Origin: Rhynchopus sp. YZ270_cl-10
Lineage: Eukaryota; Euglenozoa; Diplonemea; Diplonemida; Diplonemidae
Assembly (NCBI GenBank): GCA_964035575.1
Contig: OZ037934.1
Coordinates: 558,001-622,000, forward strand
Direction of reading: 5' to 3'
Length of the DNA: 64,000 nt
Shown: positions 53,166 to 63,769 of the stretch, one piece after another
Layout of the letters: each line of letters starts with the position of its first letter
Position numbering within the stretch: position 1 is the stretch's first letter
Notes under the pieces: generated by a model
Told to the model about the DNA's origin: nothing
The model's input: only the letters and a program-made list of their open reading frames with translations
Database searches by the model: none
Position numbers and translations under genes: made by a program

Positions 53166-53836
53166 CAGAACTGTGTACAAGGATGATCTGCATGCATTGT
53201 TTTTTTGTTTACGCAGTGTGCACGGAAGAACGGTACCACTCCATCTGGTCGCTTTCCTTTTTTTGGTAGTAAGCGACGGTGAGACGCTTTGGATTAACTA
53301 TAGGAAAAGAGCAACGCCTATTTAGTGTCGCTGCTGGAATATTTGTGTTTTGAAAACTAATAGGGGTAATTCTTGCAGAATATGGCCCAAAAATGTGTTT
53401 GTTTATGCGCCCCGTAGTCGTGATGACTGTTTAGAATGATTTTAGATACGGATAAGAAAAAAACGGAAAACGTAGAACGAAATAATAGAGTTTATTTTCA
53501 AGAGAAAAAAGTGGCGGGGGGGGGTGATTTTTTGATAACATGAGAGTAGACTTTGTTCCCCACAATACCCACTACCTTCGCTAAGACCTTCGGCAAAAAA
53601 AGAAGAAAGTGGAGATTGCACAACTGTCGGCAACACAACCAGAGGCAACTACACTGCTCCAAACAATTAATCAAAAACAACAACAACAGGGCATTGCACC
53701 ACACACACACACACATTAGATAGCCTCCCCTCCCCTTCCAGAAGTCAGAAAGCGTTGTGCACCGTACCTTCCTTGGCGGGGCACAGGGAAGGAGAGCGCC
53801 GGACAGCACATAGCACACTCACAAGGAGACCTAGGC
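53166..53836. other. Intergenic; copy of the 60-bp dispersed repeat
   Basis: At 53610-53672 there is GGAGATTGCACAACTGTCGG then CAACACAACC..AGGCAACTACACTGCTCC, matching 2055-2115 and 30408-30452. The leader with CCTTCCAG at about 53733-53740 probably provides the acceptor of the next gene. No other gene is seen. Confidence 0.5.
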
Positions 53837-55389
53837 ATGGTGCTCACAGAAGAGACCGCTGTTCCACGGGCCCAGAGGCCAAGGTACGTCCACTTACATA
53901 ATGTCTTTTTTTCTTTCTTTTTCTTTTCAAATTTTGGGCAATGGGAATCACCCAGAACTGCTTTCAAGACTGTGTCTTTCCGCCTACGCTACACTTATTC
54001 GACTACACAAATGACCCCCCCTTTTTCTCTCTCCACAGCAGCTCCAGCAGCTCTCGTGTACGCGCCACGGATGGCGACGGGCTGATGCGCGGGGTATGCA
54101 AGCCTTTCTCTTTCCCTCCTCTCCACAAATCATCTGCACACTCTCACCTGCACAACCCTTTTCTTGTTCCTTTCTTTTAATGACTCCCCCCCTTCCCCAT
54201 CCCCTATTCTCCATTTTCTTTTCCCCCTCAATTTCAGTCCTCCCGCGGCAGCATCACCGGCGGGAGCGGCGGTTTCACAGGCGACGCTGCAGTGCTGAAC
54301 CGCGGCAACAGCCTCATCTCTGAGTACTCCCGGCAGAACAGCGGCACCGGCCTGCTCCAGAAGAACGACCCCATCACGCGGGTCAACAGCATGCCATACA
54401 ACTCCAAGCCCAATCCGATGTCTCGCCCTTCCTCCGCATCCCGCCCCGTAAGCCAAAGCGCACCCTTCCACATGCCCGAAGGCGGAATGTTCTCCGACGG
54501 CGAAGACGACAACGAACCGCTCTTCCGCGACACCCTCGCAAAACAGAAGCGTCTCGGTGCCCCGGTAGTCGTAGTCGACTCTCTATCCAAGCATTATAGG
54601 ATCGAAGGCCGCGAGGAGACGGTATGTGCCCTAAAGGACGTCTCCTTGAGCGCGCAGGGCGACAGCTTTGCGCCCGTAAAAGAAGGTGAATTTCTCATCA
54701 TCCGTGGTCCCTCTGGCGGCGGCAAGACAACCCTGCTCAACCTCATCGGTACTCTCGATAGGCCTACCTCAGGAAAAATCACTATTCTTGGCGACGAAGT
54801 CAGCGACACATCAACCGATGCGTATCTCTCGCAGCTTCGTCTCCGCAAAATCGGGTTTGTCTTCCAGACCTTCAATCTTATACCTACGATGAGCGCCATT
54901 GAAAACATCGAAATGCCAATGACGCTTGCCGGGGATCTCGCCCCGCAGGACATCAGAAAGCGTGCCAAGATTCTTCTGCGCATGGTCGGTCTCCGCGACC
55001 GAGGTTGCCACCTCCCAAGCGAGCTGAGCGGGGGTGAGCAGCAGAGGGTAACCATCGCCAGAGCGCTGTCCAACAACCCAGCGATTTTGCTCCTGGATGA
55101 ACCCACCGGGGACCTCGATACCAGCAACACAATAGAAATAATGGATTTGCTGTTGAAGATCAACACCGAGGCCCGCACCACCTGCATCATGGTGACACAC
55201 AACAAGGACATCGAATGTTACGCGGACCGTATCCTCTATGTACAAGACGGCAGCTTCCGCAAGCAGGTCTTCAACACCTTACAGTCCCGCCTTGTGCTAG
55301 ACCACTACATGGCATATCTCGCCCAAGTTGCGGACCAATACGGAAGGGAAACTGTAACCAGTGACGACACACCTATGGCAGTATTTTGA
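53837..55389 (+). CDS. ABC transporter ATPase, LolD/MacB-like (three exons)
   Basis: Exons are 53837-53883 (donor GTACGT, phase 2), 54039-54093 (after CTCCACAG; donor GTATGC, phase 0) and 54238-55389 (after ATTTCAG), 417 residues. The N-terminal 125 residues are Ser/Gly-rich and look disordered. The ATPase domain then has Walker A 'GPSGGGKTTLLN', Q-loop 'GFVFQTFNLIP', signature 'LSGGEQQRVTIARAL', Walker B 'ILLLDEPTGDLD' and H-loop 'MVTHNKD'. All catalytic elements are present. The sequence style (FQTFNLIP, LSGGEQQRV, EPTGDLD) is that of bacterial LolD/MacB-type ATPases that pair with separate permeases. There is no membrane segment, so a separate transmembrane partner is expected, not in this window. 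Substrate unknown. Confidence 0.9.
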
Positions 55390-56591
55390 AGATTGGGTCC
55401 AGGAGGGGGGGGGACTCAGGGGGGGAGGGAGGGGGAATAAAAACAACCTGTTTTGACATAATCTTTGCCCGTAAGGCGGTGTGCATTGATGGAATGAAAG
55501 TTACCAATGCAAATCCCCGCATACTTCTGTGTGGTGGGGTGGGAGAAGAGGGGGAGTGTAAAAAAGGTGTTGGATGTGCCATCATGACGCTTGTGCACCC
55601 ATGATGACGTAACGCGGTCGGTATTAACGCTCACACGAAACCTTTTTGTTTTCTTCATTTTTTTTTTTTTTTTGGTGTTCTCCTCTCATATACGCGAGCG
55701 CGCAATCAACGTATTAAGATTAAGTTGTTAAGGGGTGAGGGAGGGGGGTGGTTTTTTTCTGTCGTTTCCACGACAGGAGGTTCTGGGAATCCCTCAGTAA
55801 TAAGTAATCTTGTCTTTTTTTGTTGGTAGAGGTCTTGTCGTTGTTGTTGTCCCTCAAAGGATTTGGCGACTAAGCAAAAATAGTGTCTTGGTTTCATCCA
55901 ATAACCTATGTGTCCACCGGTAACCCACCATCTTTTCATACTTTTCTTGAGGTACACTGTCACGAGAAGGCTTTGTATTTCAAGTTTATTTCCCGTTCTT
56001 AACTTCTTTTTTCATTTTGTACCTTCTGCACTCCTCTCCCCAACAAATAAACAAATAAACACGATACTGGATAATTCCATTTTTTTCTTCAAGGCTTCCG
56101 TGTCATTGCGTACGACAACTTTATCTTCGTGTGAAGTCCTATTCCGCTGATGCGGCAGAAGTTCTCCACTCTTGCAGGATTTCATTTCGTCATTGGAACT
56201 GTCGTTTCAACTTGGTGTACATAGCTGCCTCACCTTCAGGAGTGTGGGTGATGCTCTCTCACCCGCGAGAGGGAGCACCTTCGTCAAGGTTTCGAAGGCT
56301 TTCGCTCACGAACAGCGTACCTTCGTTTGGCCATAGCATTGCGGTCGATCTTGGGCTCGCCCGTCTACTTCGTAGATTAGGTTGAAGGTGTGACCTAGTC
56401 CGCCGCCGAAGCTGCTCCATCAGCGACTTCATTGTGCTCCGTATGTCGTTATACAAAGGGAACCGAACAAAGGCCGTCTTCACGTCCCTGAGTCGGAGGT
56501 GTCTGCAGCAGCAACTACCATTTTTGTTTTCTTTTTTTGCCGTTAGCTTCACGTCCCTCTCACAACACATCACAACCAGAGAGACCTCAAC
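55390..56591. other. Upstream region of GH2 copy 1, partly duplicated
   Basis: From about 55790 to 56110 this matches 60665-60975 upstream of the second GH2 gene (AGGTCTTGTCGTTGTTGTTG, GGCGACTAAGC, GTGTCCACCGGTAACCCA, GTACACTGTCACGAGA). After about 56150 copy 1 has roughly 330 extra bases that copy 2 lacks, with a GCTCTCTCACCCGCGAGAGGG hairpin (about 56252). The match resumes at CGGAGGTG.. about 56500. An ACAACCAG acceptor lies at about 56572-56579. Confidence 0.6.
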
Positions 56592-59243
56592 ATGTTGAAA
56601 ACACTTCTCCCCTTTGCGGCTGTGTGCGTTGTGTCTGCAGAGCGTGTGAGCATTCCCTTTGGCAACGGATGGCGCTTTCACCTCGGCGACGACCCTGCTG
56701 GGTGCGGTGCGGGGCCTGGGGGGTGCTCATTTGCGACCGACGTGACGGGGATGGAGTGCACGAACATGGAGAACGATCCGAACCACGAAATCGCGGAGGA
56801 CTGCAAGACGTCGTGCTGCTATGACGATGCGTGCATGGTGTGGCAGCAGCGGAGTGGCCAGAAGCAGTGCTACCACGGTGGCAGTGATGCTGTGTGCACC
56901 GCAGCCAAGACGGACCGCATCGGAGGCAAACGCGAGGCAGCACAACCCTTCCAAACGAACTACTCCTTCGCAGAGGTGTCGTACAACGACGCTGCCTGGG
57001 ACCTCATCTCCGTGCCGCACGACTTCGCCATCAACGGCACCTTCTATGAGTCGGACGACACCATGCATGGCTTCCTCCCGCGCAACGTTTCCTGGTACAG
57101 AAAGACCTTCACCGCGCCTGCAGGTGGCTCCACCGTGCTCAGGTTCGATGGCGCCTTCCACTTCAAGGAGATCTTCCTGAACGGTGCGCTCTACGGCACA
57201 CACCGTTGTGGTTACACGCCGTTCGACGTCCGTGTGCCCAGCGGGCTGAACACCCTCTCGATCCGTGTGGACGCCTCCTTTGGGTCAGGCCACTGGTATG
57301 AAGGTGGTGGTCTGTACCGCCACGTCGAGATGGTGCACTACACGTCTGGGAGTGAGTTCGTGTGGGGGGGTGTCTTCGTCGACCCTGCCTACACATCAGG
57401 CCCTGTGCATGTGCTTGCAGAGGTGACGACGCGTGAAATTAGCGGCGCTGGGCAGCTCACAACAAAGGTGACCATTCTGGATGGGACCACCGTCGTGGCG
57501 CAGGGGTCGCTTGCAGGCCAGGTGACAGTGGGGGAGGTCACGGAGTACAGACTCGAGGTCATGCCCACAACGAACCTCACGCTGTGGTCGCCGGCGAACC
57601 CGAAGCAGTACAAGGTGCAGGTGGACCTGACGGACGGGGCAGAGGTGCTCGACACGGTGCATGTGTCGCCTGGGTTCCGCAATCTTGTCTGGTCCACATC
57701 AGGGCTTGCGGTGAACGGGGAGGTGTTGCCACTGCAGGGCTTCAGCCACCACAACAGCTTTGCGGGAACTGGAGTGATGCAGTCGCCACGTCTCGACCTC
57801 TTCCGTGCACGTGCGTCGATGGCGCTTGGAGCGAACTACTGGCGCATGAGCCACAACCCCTACGACGAGTCGCTGTACCACATCCTCTCGTCCATGGGGA
57901 TCATGTCTTGGGACGAGAACCGCGACTTCGGAACGCTCTACACAGTCGACTTCGAGACAATGATCAGACACCACAGAAACCACGCAACCGTCACCGTGTG
58001 GTCCTTCTGCAACGAGTTTGAGTGTGCGAAGTGGCTGGGCAACGCCACCGGCAACGCGTTCCAGGCAGTAGCAAAGCGCCACGACCCCAACAGAAACACG
58101 ACCGCAAACCTTTCCCCGGGCACTCTCGACAACTCGCCTGTCATGGCAGACATCATTGGGTTCTCGCACCAGAGCAACCACACGTTTGAGACCTACCATG
58201 GGCAGCACAGCGAGAAGCCCTTGATCCTGTCTGAGTGCTGCTCGTGCATGACGGAGCGTCTCACCGACCGCATCGCAGAGAACACATGCATGGAAAGCCA
58301 GAACTCCCCGAAGGACCTCCCCTACGTGAGCGGGTCGATCGGTGTGTGGACACTGATGGACTACTTCGGCGAGCAACACACGTGGCCCAAGGTGACGTGC
58401 GAGTACGGGCAGTTCGACGCTGCAGGGTTCCCAAAGCCGCATGCGTGGTACTACGCACGCAACTGGCGCAACGGAGGTCTCGACGCGTCTGTGTGCAGGA
58501 TCGTCACGATGCTCTCGCAGAACGCAACCGAGGTGAGCGGTGTCGTGGGCACATCCCAGGCACAGCTGTACGTCAACGGCAAGCAGTTTGGTGCGACGCT
58601 TGAGTCCGACATCAGCGGGGCCGTGCACTGGTCGCTGCCTGCCGGGACGCTTTCCGTGGACAACGTGACCCTTATTGCTGTCGGCGGCAGTGTGCACACA
58701 CTGCTGCAGCCCGAGAAGGCGGTGAGGATGGAGCTTGTCATCGACGTGCCATCTGCATCCACTGGCACCGGGAGCAAGGTGTACCTGGACGGACACGACA
58801 TTGCCTTGGTACGTGCGCAGCTTCTCGACAGCAGGAACACTGTGGTGACAGGCACTGACTCCATGGTGAACGTGACGTGGAGTGTTGTGTCTGGCCCTGC
58901 CAAGGTGCTTGGTGTTGGGAACGGAAACCAATCGAGCCACCAGCACAACCAGGGGAACGAGATCCTGACCTACGGAGGGCTGGCACGCGCTGTGATCCAG
59001 GTGACGACGGACTGTGTCTCCTCGGGTCGCACAGCTGCCATGAGTGCAGACAAGGAGCAGGGACCAGTCACTTTCGCGGCAGACTGCACTGCTGTGACAG
59101 ATATCGTGGTGGAGGCAACAGCACCAGGTTTTACACCGGCACGCATCACCATCCCCACCTCGGGCGACGTACAGTACTCCCCAATGGAGGAGGCAAAGCA
59201 GAAGGTGACGACCTACACTTACCTCGACGACACGCAGGCTTAA
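56592..59243 (+). CDS. Secreted GH2 glycosidase, beta-galactosidase-like, copy 1
   Basis: GH2 enzymes hydrolyse beta-galactosides, beta-mannosides or beta-glucuronides with retention. The start at 56592 follows ACAACCAG by 12 bases; 883 residues with signal peptide 1-15 or 16. Order: N-terminal jelly-roll sugar-binding domain (about 20-255, 'WRFHLGDD', 'ISVPHDF', 'WYRKTFTAPAG', 'VRFDGAF'-like), immunoglobulin-like domain (about 265-370), and the TIM barrel with 'GFSHHN', 'ANYWRMSHNPYD' and the acid/base in 'WSFCNEFEC' (Glu 475). The nucleophile is in 'LILSECCS' (Glu 548). C-terminal beta domains follow. A Cys-rich insertion at about 54-103 (ECTNME..CKTSCCYDDACMVW..C) resembles a PAN/apple module and interrupts the sugar-binding domain. 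Many N-glycosylation sequons indicate secretion. Substrate specificity is not determined. Confidence 0.93.
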   Translation: MLKTLLPFAAVCVVSAERVSIPFGNGWRFHLGDDPAGCGAGPGGCSFATDVTGMECTNMENDPNHEIAEDCKTSCCYDDACMVWQQRSGQKQCYHGGSDAVCTAAKTDRIGGKREAAQPFQTNYSFAEVSYNDAAWDLISVPHDFAINGTFYESDDTMHGFLPRNVSWYRKTFTAPAGGSTVLRFDGAFHFKEIFLNGALYGTHRCGYTPFDVRVPSGLNTLSIRVDASFGSGHWYEGGGLYRHVEMVHYTSGSEFVWGGVFVDPAYTSGPVHVLAEVTTREISGAGQLTTKVTILDGTTVVAQGSLAGQVTVGEVTEYRLEVMPTTNLTLWSPANPKQYKVQVDLTDGAEVLDTVHVSPGFRNLVWSTSGLAVNGEVLPLQGFSHHNSFAGTGVMQSPRLDLFRARASMALGANYWRMSHNPYDESLYHILSSMGIMSWDENRDFGTLYTVDFETMIRHHRNHATVTVWSFCNEFECAKWLGNATGNAFQAVAKRHDPNRNTTANLSPGTLDNSPVMADIIGFSHQSNHTFETYHGQHSEKPLILSECCSCMTERLTDRIAENTCMESQNSPKDLPYVSGSIGVWTLMDYFGEQHTWPKVTCEYGQFDAAGFPKPHAWYYARNWRNGGLDASVCRIVTMLSQNATEVSGVVGTSQAQLYVNGKQFGATLESDISGAVHWSLPAGTLSVDNVTLIAVGGSVHTLLQPEKAVRMELVIDVPSASTGTGSKVYLDGHDIALVRAQLLDSRNTVVTGTDSMVNVTWSVVSGPAKVLGVGNGNQSSHQHNQGNEILTYGGLARAVIQVTTDCVSSGRTAAMSADKEQGPVTFAADCTAVTDIVVEATAPGFTPARITIPTSGDVQYSPMEEAKQKVTTYTYLDDTQA

Positions 59244-59463
59244 GTCCCCATTCTGTCGTTCGTGTTCTCGTCCAAAGCATGAAGTCCTCGCATTACCCCG
59301 TTCCCTCCCTAGTATTTGGATGGTTTGTTTCGGAGGGTGTGTTCTTCCGCCCCCAACAACAAAAAAAAAACTCCGCTCGCATCACTGATATCGTTATTTA
59401 AATTGGTTATATATGCGAGGATGTGAGACTGTGTCCTTTCTCGTTTTTTTTTGTTTTATATTG

Positions 59464-59980
59464 CATAGGTTTCGAACGCGCGTTCGCGTTTTTTGGGCGT
59501 TTTCGAGTGCGCGTTTGAAAAACGAAAAAAAAAACGCGCGTTCGAAAAAAACGAGAAAAAAAACGCGCGTTCAGAAAAAACGAAAAAAAACGCGCGTTTG
59601 AAAAACGGGAAAAAAACGCGCGTTCGGAAAAAACGAGAACAAAAACGCGCGTTTGAAAAACGAAAAAAAAAAAACGCGCGTTCGAAAAAGTGGAAGCCTC
59701 ATGTTTACGTGGGGAGGTTTTTCGAACGCGCGTCGAAAAAGTGGTTTTTTCGAACGCGCGTCCAGTTTTTCAAACGTGTGTTCGAAAAAACCACTTTTTC
59801 GAACGCGCGTTTGAAAAAAAAAAAAAAAACGCCCTTTTTTTTTTTACGCGCGTCCGGCTTTTCGAACGCGCGTTTTTTTTTTTTTTTTTTTGCGCGTTTT
59901 TTTTTTTTTTTTCATGTGCGCGTTTTCCGATTTTGGATTTGCAGCGTTTTCGATTTTCGAACGCGCGTTCGAAACCTATG
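59464..59980. mobile_element. 517-bp TIR element full of CGCGCGTT motifs
   Basis: Perfect 23-bp TIRs: CATAGGTTTCGAACGCGCGT plus TCG at 59464-59486 and its inverse at 59958-59980. Flanks carry the 6-bp direct repeat ATATTG (59458-59463 and 59981-59986). The interior is an irregular series of AACGCGCGTTCGAAAAA units and poly-A/T, giving many nested hairpins. It lies between the two GH2 genes and is absent downstream of copy 2. It has no coding frame. Confidence 0.88.
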
Positions 59981-61117
59981 ATATTGTCTCTATTTTTTGT
60001 TTTGTTTTTCGTGCTGGTGGTCTAGAATCAAACAAAAAACTTTTTTGAGGGGTGTGTTTTTGTGTGTATGTGTTAGCGAAATATTTTGCGTGGTGTGGCT
60101 CGTATTCCCTTTTTTATCTCTGTTTCTCGTTCAGATTTTATGGTTACATACAATGCTCAAAGGAAGTTGAACACCGTACCCCTACCCTTTTCATTTTCCA
60201 TTGTTCTATTCCGGGGCGGGTTGGAGTAGAGCCACATTTCACCGACAGGTAGAGGTGTGTGCGTTTCACCACAACCTCTCCCTTTTGTCTTTATTGTTTT
60301 TTATTGCTTTCTTATGAATCTAATGCTGTATTGTTCGCGGGGCTGGGGGAAAAGCATTAAAATGAAAAGTAGGAGTGAGGTTTCAATTTTTTGGCTCTTT
60401 TATTTTTTTTTCTTTGCCAAAGAAAAAAGGGGGGTGCCGGAAAAAAATAACCAACCGTGCCCTGGGTCTGCATGATACACACGTCTTCCTGTGGCCTTGT
60501 GTGGTTTTTGTTTTTTTCTCACCCTATTATACCATCTATTCAGTAGAATAGTTAGTATATGAAACAATTTTTTTCTGTTCCTTCAAAAGAACCTCACCTC
60601 TCTCTTCCTACCTCTTCTTCCCACCTCCCCCGCCCAACGTTGCATGTATCTCAAGGCGGCTTTCTTGACAGAGGTCTTGTCGTTGTTGTTGTCCCTCAGA
60701 GGATTAGGCGACTAAGCAAACATAGAGTCTTGGTTTCATCCAATAACCTATGTGTCCACCGGTAACCCATCATCTTTTCACGCTTTTCTTTAGGTACACT
60801 GTCACGAGAGGGCTTTGTATTTTAAGTCAAGTTTTTTTCCCGTTCTTAACTTCTTTTTTCATTTTGTACCTTCTGCACTGTCCCCCGACAAATACACAAA
60901 AAAAGCACGATACTGGGCAATTCCATTTTTCTTCTTCAAGGCACCCGTCGTTCATTGTGTACGACAACTTATCATGTTAAGGCCCATTTCGCTGATGCGA
61001 AATGTCCTTAACAGGAAGGCAGCATCGTACAGTCGGAGGTGCCTACATCAATCATTTTTGTTTAACTTCACTTCCCTCCCATACACACCCCCTTATCACA
61101 ACCAGAGAGACCTCAAC
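59981..61117. other. Intergenic between GH2 genes; duplicated leader
   Basis: 60245-60290 shares CGTTTCACCACAACCTCTCCC with 43310. 60540-60575 (TTCAGTAGAATAGTTAG) recalls 13888. 60665-60975 and 61030-61117 duplicate the region upstream of copy 1. The acceptor ACAACCAG ends 12 bases before the start. Confidence 0.55.
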
Positions 61118-63769
61118 ATGTTAAAAACACTTCTCCCCTTTGCGGCTGTGTGCGTTGTGTCTGCAGAGCGTGTGAGCATTCCCTTTGGCAACGGATGGCG
61201 CTTTCACCTCGGCGACGACCCTGCTGGGTGCGGTGCGGGGCCTGGGGGGTGCTCATTTGCGACCGACGTGACGGGGATGGAGTGCACGAACATGGAGAGC
61301 GACCCGGACCGGTTCACCGTGGAGGACTGCAAGACGTCGTGCTGCTATGACGATGCGTGCATGGTGTGGCAGCAGCGGAGTGGCCAGCAAGACTGCTACC
61401 ACGGTGGCAGCGATGCTGTGTGCACCGCAGCCAAGACGGACCGCATCGGAGGCAAGCGCGAGGCAGCACAACCCTTCCAAACGAACTACTCCTTCGCAGA
61501 GGTGTCGTACAACGACGCTGCCTGGGACCTCATCTCCGTGCCGCACGACTTCGCCATCAACGGCACCTTCTACGAGTCGGACGACACCCTGCATGGCTTC
61601 CTCCCGCGCAACGTTTCCTGGTACAGAAAGACCTTCACCGCCCCTGCAGGTGGCTCCACCGTGCTCAGGTTCGACGGCGCCTTCCACTTCAAGGAGATCT
61701 TCCTGAACGGTGCGCTCTACGGCACACACCGTTGCGGTTACACGCCGTTTGACGTCCGTGTGCCCAGCGGGATGAACACCCTCTCGATCCGTGTGGACGC
61801 CTCCTTCGGGTCGGGTCACTGGTATGAAGGTGGTGGTCTGTACCGCCACGTCGAGATGGTGCACTACACGTCTGGGAGTGAGTTCGTGTGGGGGGGTGTC
61901 TTCGTCGACCCTGCCTACACATCAGGCCCTGTGCATGTGCTTGCAGAGGTGACGACGCGTGAAATTAGCGGCGCTGGGCAGCTCACAACAAAGGTGACCA
62001 TTCTGGATGGGACCACCGTCGTGGCGCAGGGGTCGCTTGCAGGCCAGGTGACAGTGGGGGAGGTCACGGAGTACAGACTCGAGGTCATGCCCACAACGAA
62101 CCTCACGCTGTGGTCGCCGGCGAACCCGAAGCAGTACAAGGTGCAGGTGGACCTGACGGACGGGGCAGAGGTGCTCGACACGGTGCATGTGTCGTCTGGG
62201 TTCCGCAACCTTGTCTGGTCCACATCAGGGCTTGCGGTGAACGGGGAGGTGTTGCCACTGCAGGGCTTCAGCCACCACAACAGCTTTGCGGGAACTGGAG
62301 TGATGCAGTCGCCACGTCTCGACCTCTTCCGTGCACGTGCGTCGATGGCGCTTGGAGCGAACTACTGGCGCATGAGCCACAACCCCTACGACGAGTCGCT
62401 GTACCACATCCTCTCGTCCATGGGGATCATGTCTTGGGACGAGAACCGCGACTTCGGAACGCTCTACACAGTCGACTTCGAGACAATGATCAGACACCAC
62501 AGAAACCACGCAACCGTCACCGTGTGGTCCTTCTGCAACGAGTTTGAGTGTGCGAAGTGGCTGGGCAACGCCACCGGCAACGCGTTCCAGGCAGTAGCAA
62601 AGCGCCACGACCCCAACAGAAACACGACCGTAAACCTTTCCCCGGGCACTCTCGACAAGTCGCCTCTCATGGCAGACATCATTGGGCTCTCGCACCAGAA
62701 CAACCACACGTTTGAGACCTACCATGGGCAGCACGGCGAGAAGCCCTTGATCCTGTCTGAGTGCTGCTCGTGCACGACGGAGCGTCTCACCGACCGCATC
62801 GCAGAGAACACATGCATGGAGAGCCAGAACTCCCCGAAGGACCTCCCCTACGTGAGCGGGTCGATCGGTGTGTGGACACTGATGGACTACTTCGGCGAGC
62901 AACAGACGTGGCCCAAGGTGACGTGCGAGTACGGGCAGTTCGACGCTGCAGGGTTCCCAAAGCCGCATGCGTGGTACTACGCACGCAACTGGCGCAACGG
63001 AGGTCTCGACGCGTCTGTGTGCAGGATCGTCACGATGCTCTCGCAGAACGCAACCGAGGTGAGCGGCGTCGTGGGCACATCCCAGGCACAGCTGTACGTC
63101 GACGGCAAGAAGTTTGGTGCGACGCTTGAGTCCGACATCAGCGGGGCCGTGCACTGGTCGCTGCCTGCCGGGACGCTTTCCGTGGACAACGTGACCCTTA
63201 TTGCTGTCGGCGGCAGTGTGCACACACTGCTGCAGCCCGAGAAGGCGGTGAGGATGGAGCTTGTCATCGACGTGCCATCTGCATCCACTGGCACCGGGAG
63301 CAAGGTGTACCTGGACGGACACGACATTGCCTTGGTACGTGCGCAGCTTCTCGACAGCAGGAACACTGTGGTGACAGGCACTGACTCCATGGTGAACGTG
63401 ACGTGGAGTGTTGTGTCTGGCCCTGCCAAGGTGCTTGGTGTTGGGAACGGAAACCAATCGAGCCACCAGCACAACCAGGGGAACGAGATCCTGACCTACG
63501 GAGGGCTGGCACGCGCTGTGATCCAGGTGACGACGGACTGTGTCTCCTCGGGTCGCACAGCTGCCATGAGTGCAGACAAGGAGCAGGGACCAGTCACTTT
63601 CGCGGCAGACTGCACTGCTGTGACAGATATCGTGGTGGAGGCAACAGCACCAGGTTTTACACCGGCACGCATCACCATCCCCACCTCGGGCGACGTACAG
63701 TACTCCCCAATGGAGGAGGCAAAGCAGAAGGTGACGACCTACACTTACCTCGACGATACGCAGGCTTAA
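61118..63769 (+). CDS. Secreted GH2 glycosidase, beta-galactosidase-like, copy 2
   Basis: The start at 61118 mirrors copy 1; the upstream in-frame opening to 60815 is leader and repeat. Same length (883 residues) with 21 residue differences from copy 1 by my count. Six are clustered in the Cys-rich insertion (..NDPNHEIAED.. becomes ..SDPDRFTVED..), and another cluster lies at about residues 497-525 between the two catalytic glutamates. Both catalytic residues (Glu 475, Glu 548) are kept. The protein beyond about residue 665 is identical, suggesting recent duplication or gene conversion. Expressed paralogues with small changes near the active-site loops could differ in substrate preference, but this is inference. 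Confidence 0.93.
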   Translation: MLKTLLPFAAVCVVSAERVSIPFGNGWRFHLGDDPAGCGAGPGGCSFATDVTGMECTNMESDPDRFTVEDCKTSCCYDDACMVWQQRSGQQDCYHGGSDAVCTAAKTDRIGGKREAAQPFQTNYSFAEVSYNDAAWDLISVPHDFAINGTFYESDDTLHGFLPRNVSWYRKTFTAPAGGSTVLRFDGAFHFKEIFLNGALYGTHRCGYTPFDVRVPSGMNTLSIRVDASFGSGHWYEGGGLYRHVEMVHYTSGSEFVWGGVFVDPAYTSGPVHVLAEVTTREISGAGQLTTKVTILDGTTVVAQGSLAGQVTVGEVTEYRLEVMPTTNLTLWSPANPKQYKVQVDLTDGAEVLDTVHVSSGFRNLVWSTSGLAVNGEVLPLQGFSHHNSFAGTGVMQSPRLDLFRARASMALGANYWRMSHNPYDESLYHILSSMGIMSWDENRDFGTLYTVDFETMIRHHRNHATVTVWSFCNEFECAKWLGNATGNAFQAVAKRHDPNRNTTVNLSPGTLDKSPLMADIIGLSHQNNHTFETYHGQHGEKPLILSECCSCTTERLTDRIAENTCMESQNSPKDLPYVSGSIGVWTLMDYFGEQQTWPKVTCEYGQFDAAGFPKPHAWYYARNWRNGGLDASVCRIVTMLSQNATEVSGVVGTSQAQLYVDGKKFGATLESDISGAVHWSLPAGTLSVDNVTLIAVGGSVHTLLQPEKAVRMELVIDVPSASTGTGSKVYLDGHDIALVRAQLLDSRNTVVTGTDSMVNVTWSVVSGPAKVLGVGNGNQSSHQHNQGNEILTYGGLARAVIQVTTDCVSSGRTAAMSADKEQGPVTFAADCTAVTDIVVEATAPGFTPARITIPTSGDVQYSPMEEAKQKVTTYTYLDDTQA

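Noticed and set aside
57699-58946. Minus-strand 415-codon frame in GH2 copy 1 (and 62225-63949 in copy 2)
   Set aside because: It is antisense to a clear enzyme gene; it exists because of high GC3 on the sense strand.
60815-61117. N-terminal extension of GH2 copy 2
   Set aside because: It is leader and repeat sequence; copy 1 and the signal peptide place the start at 61118.
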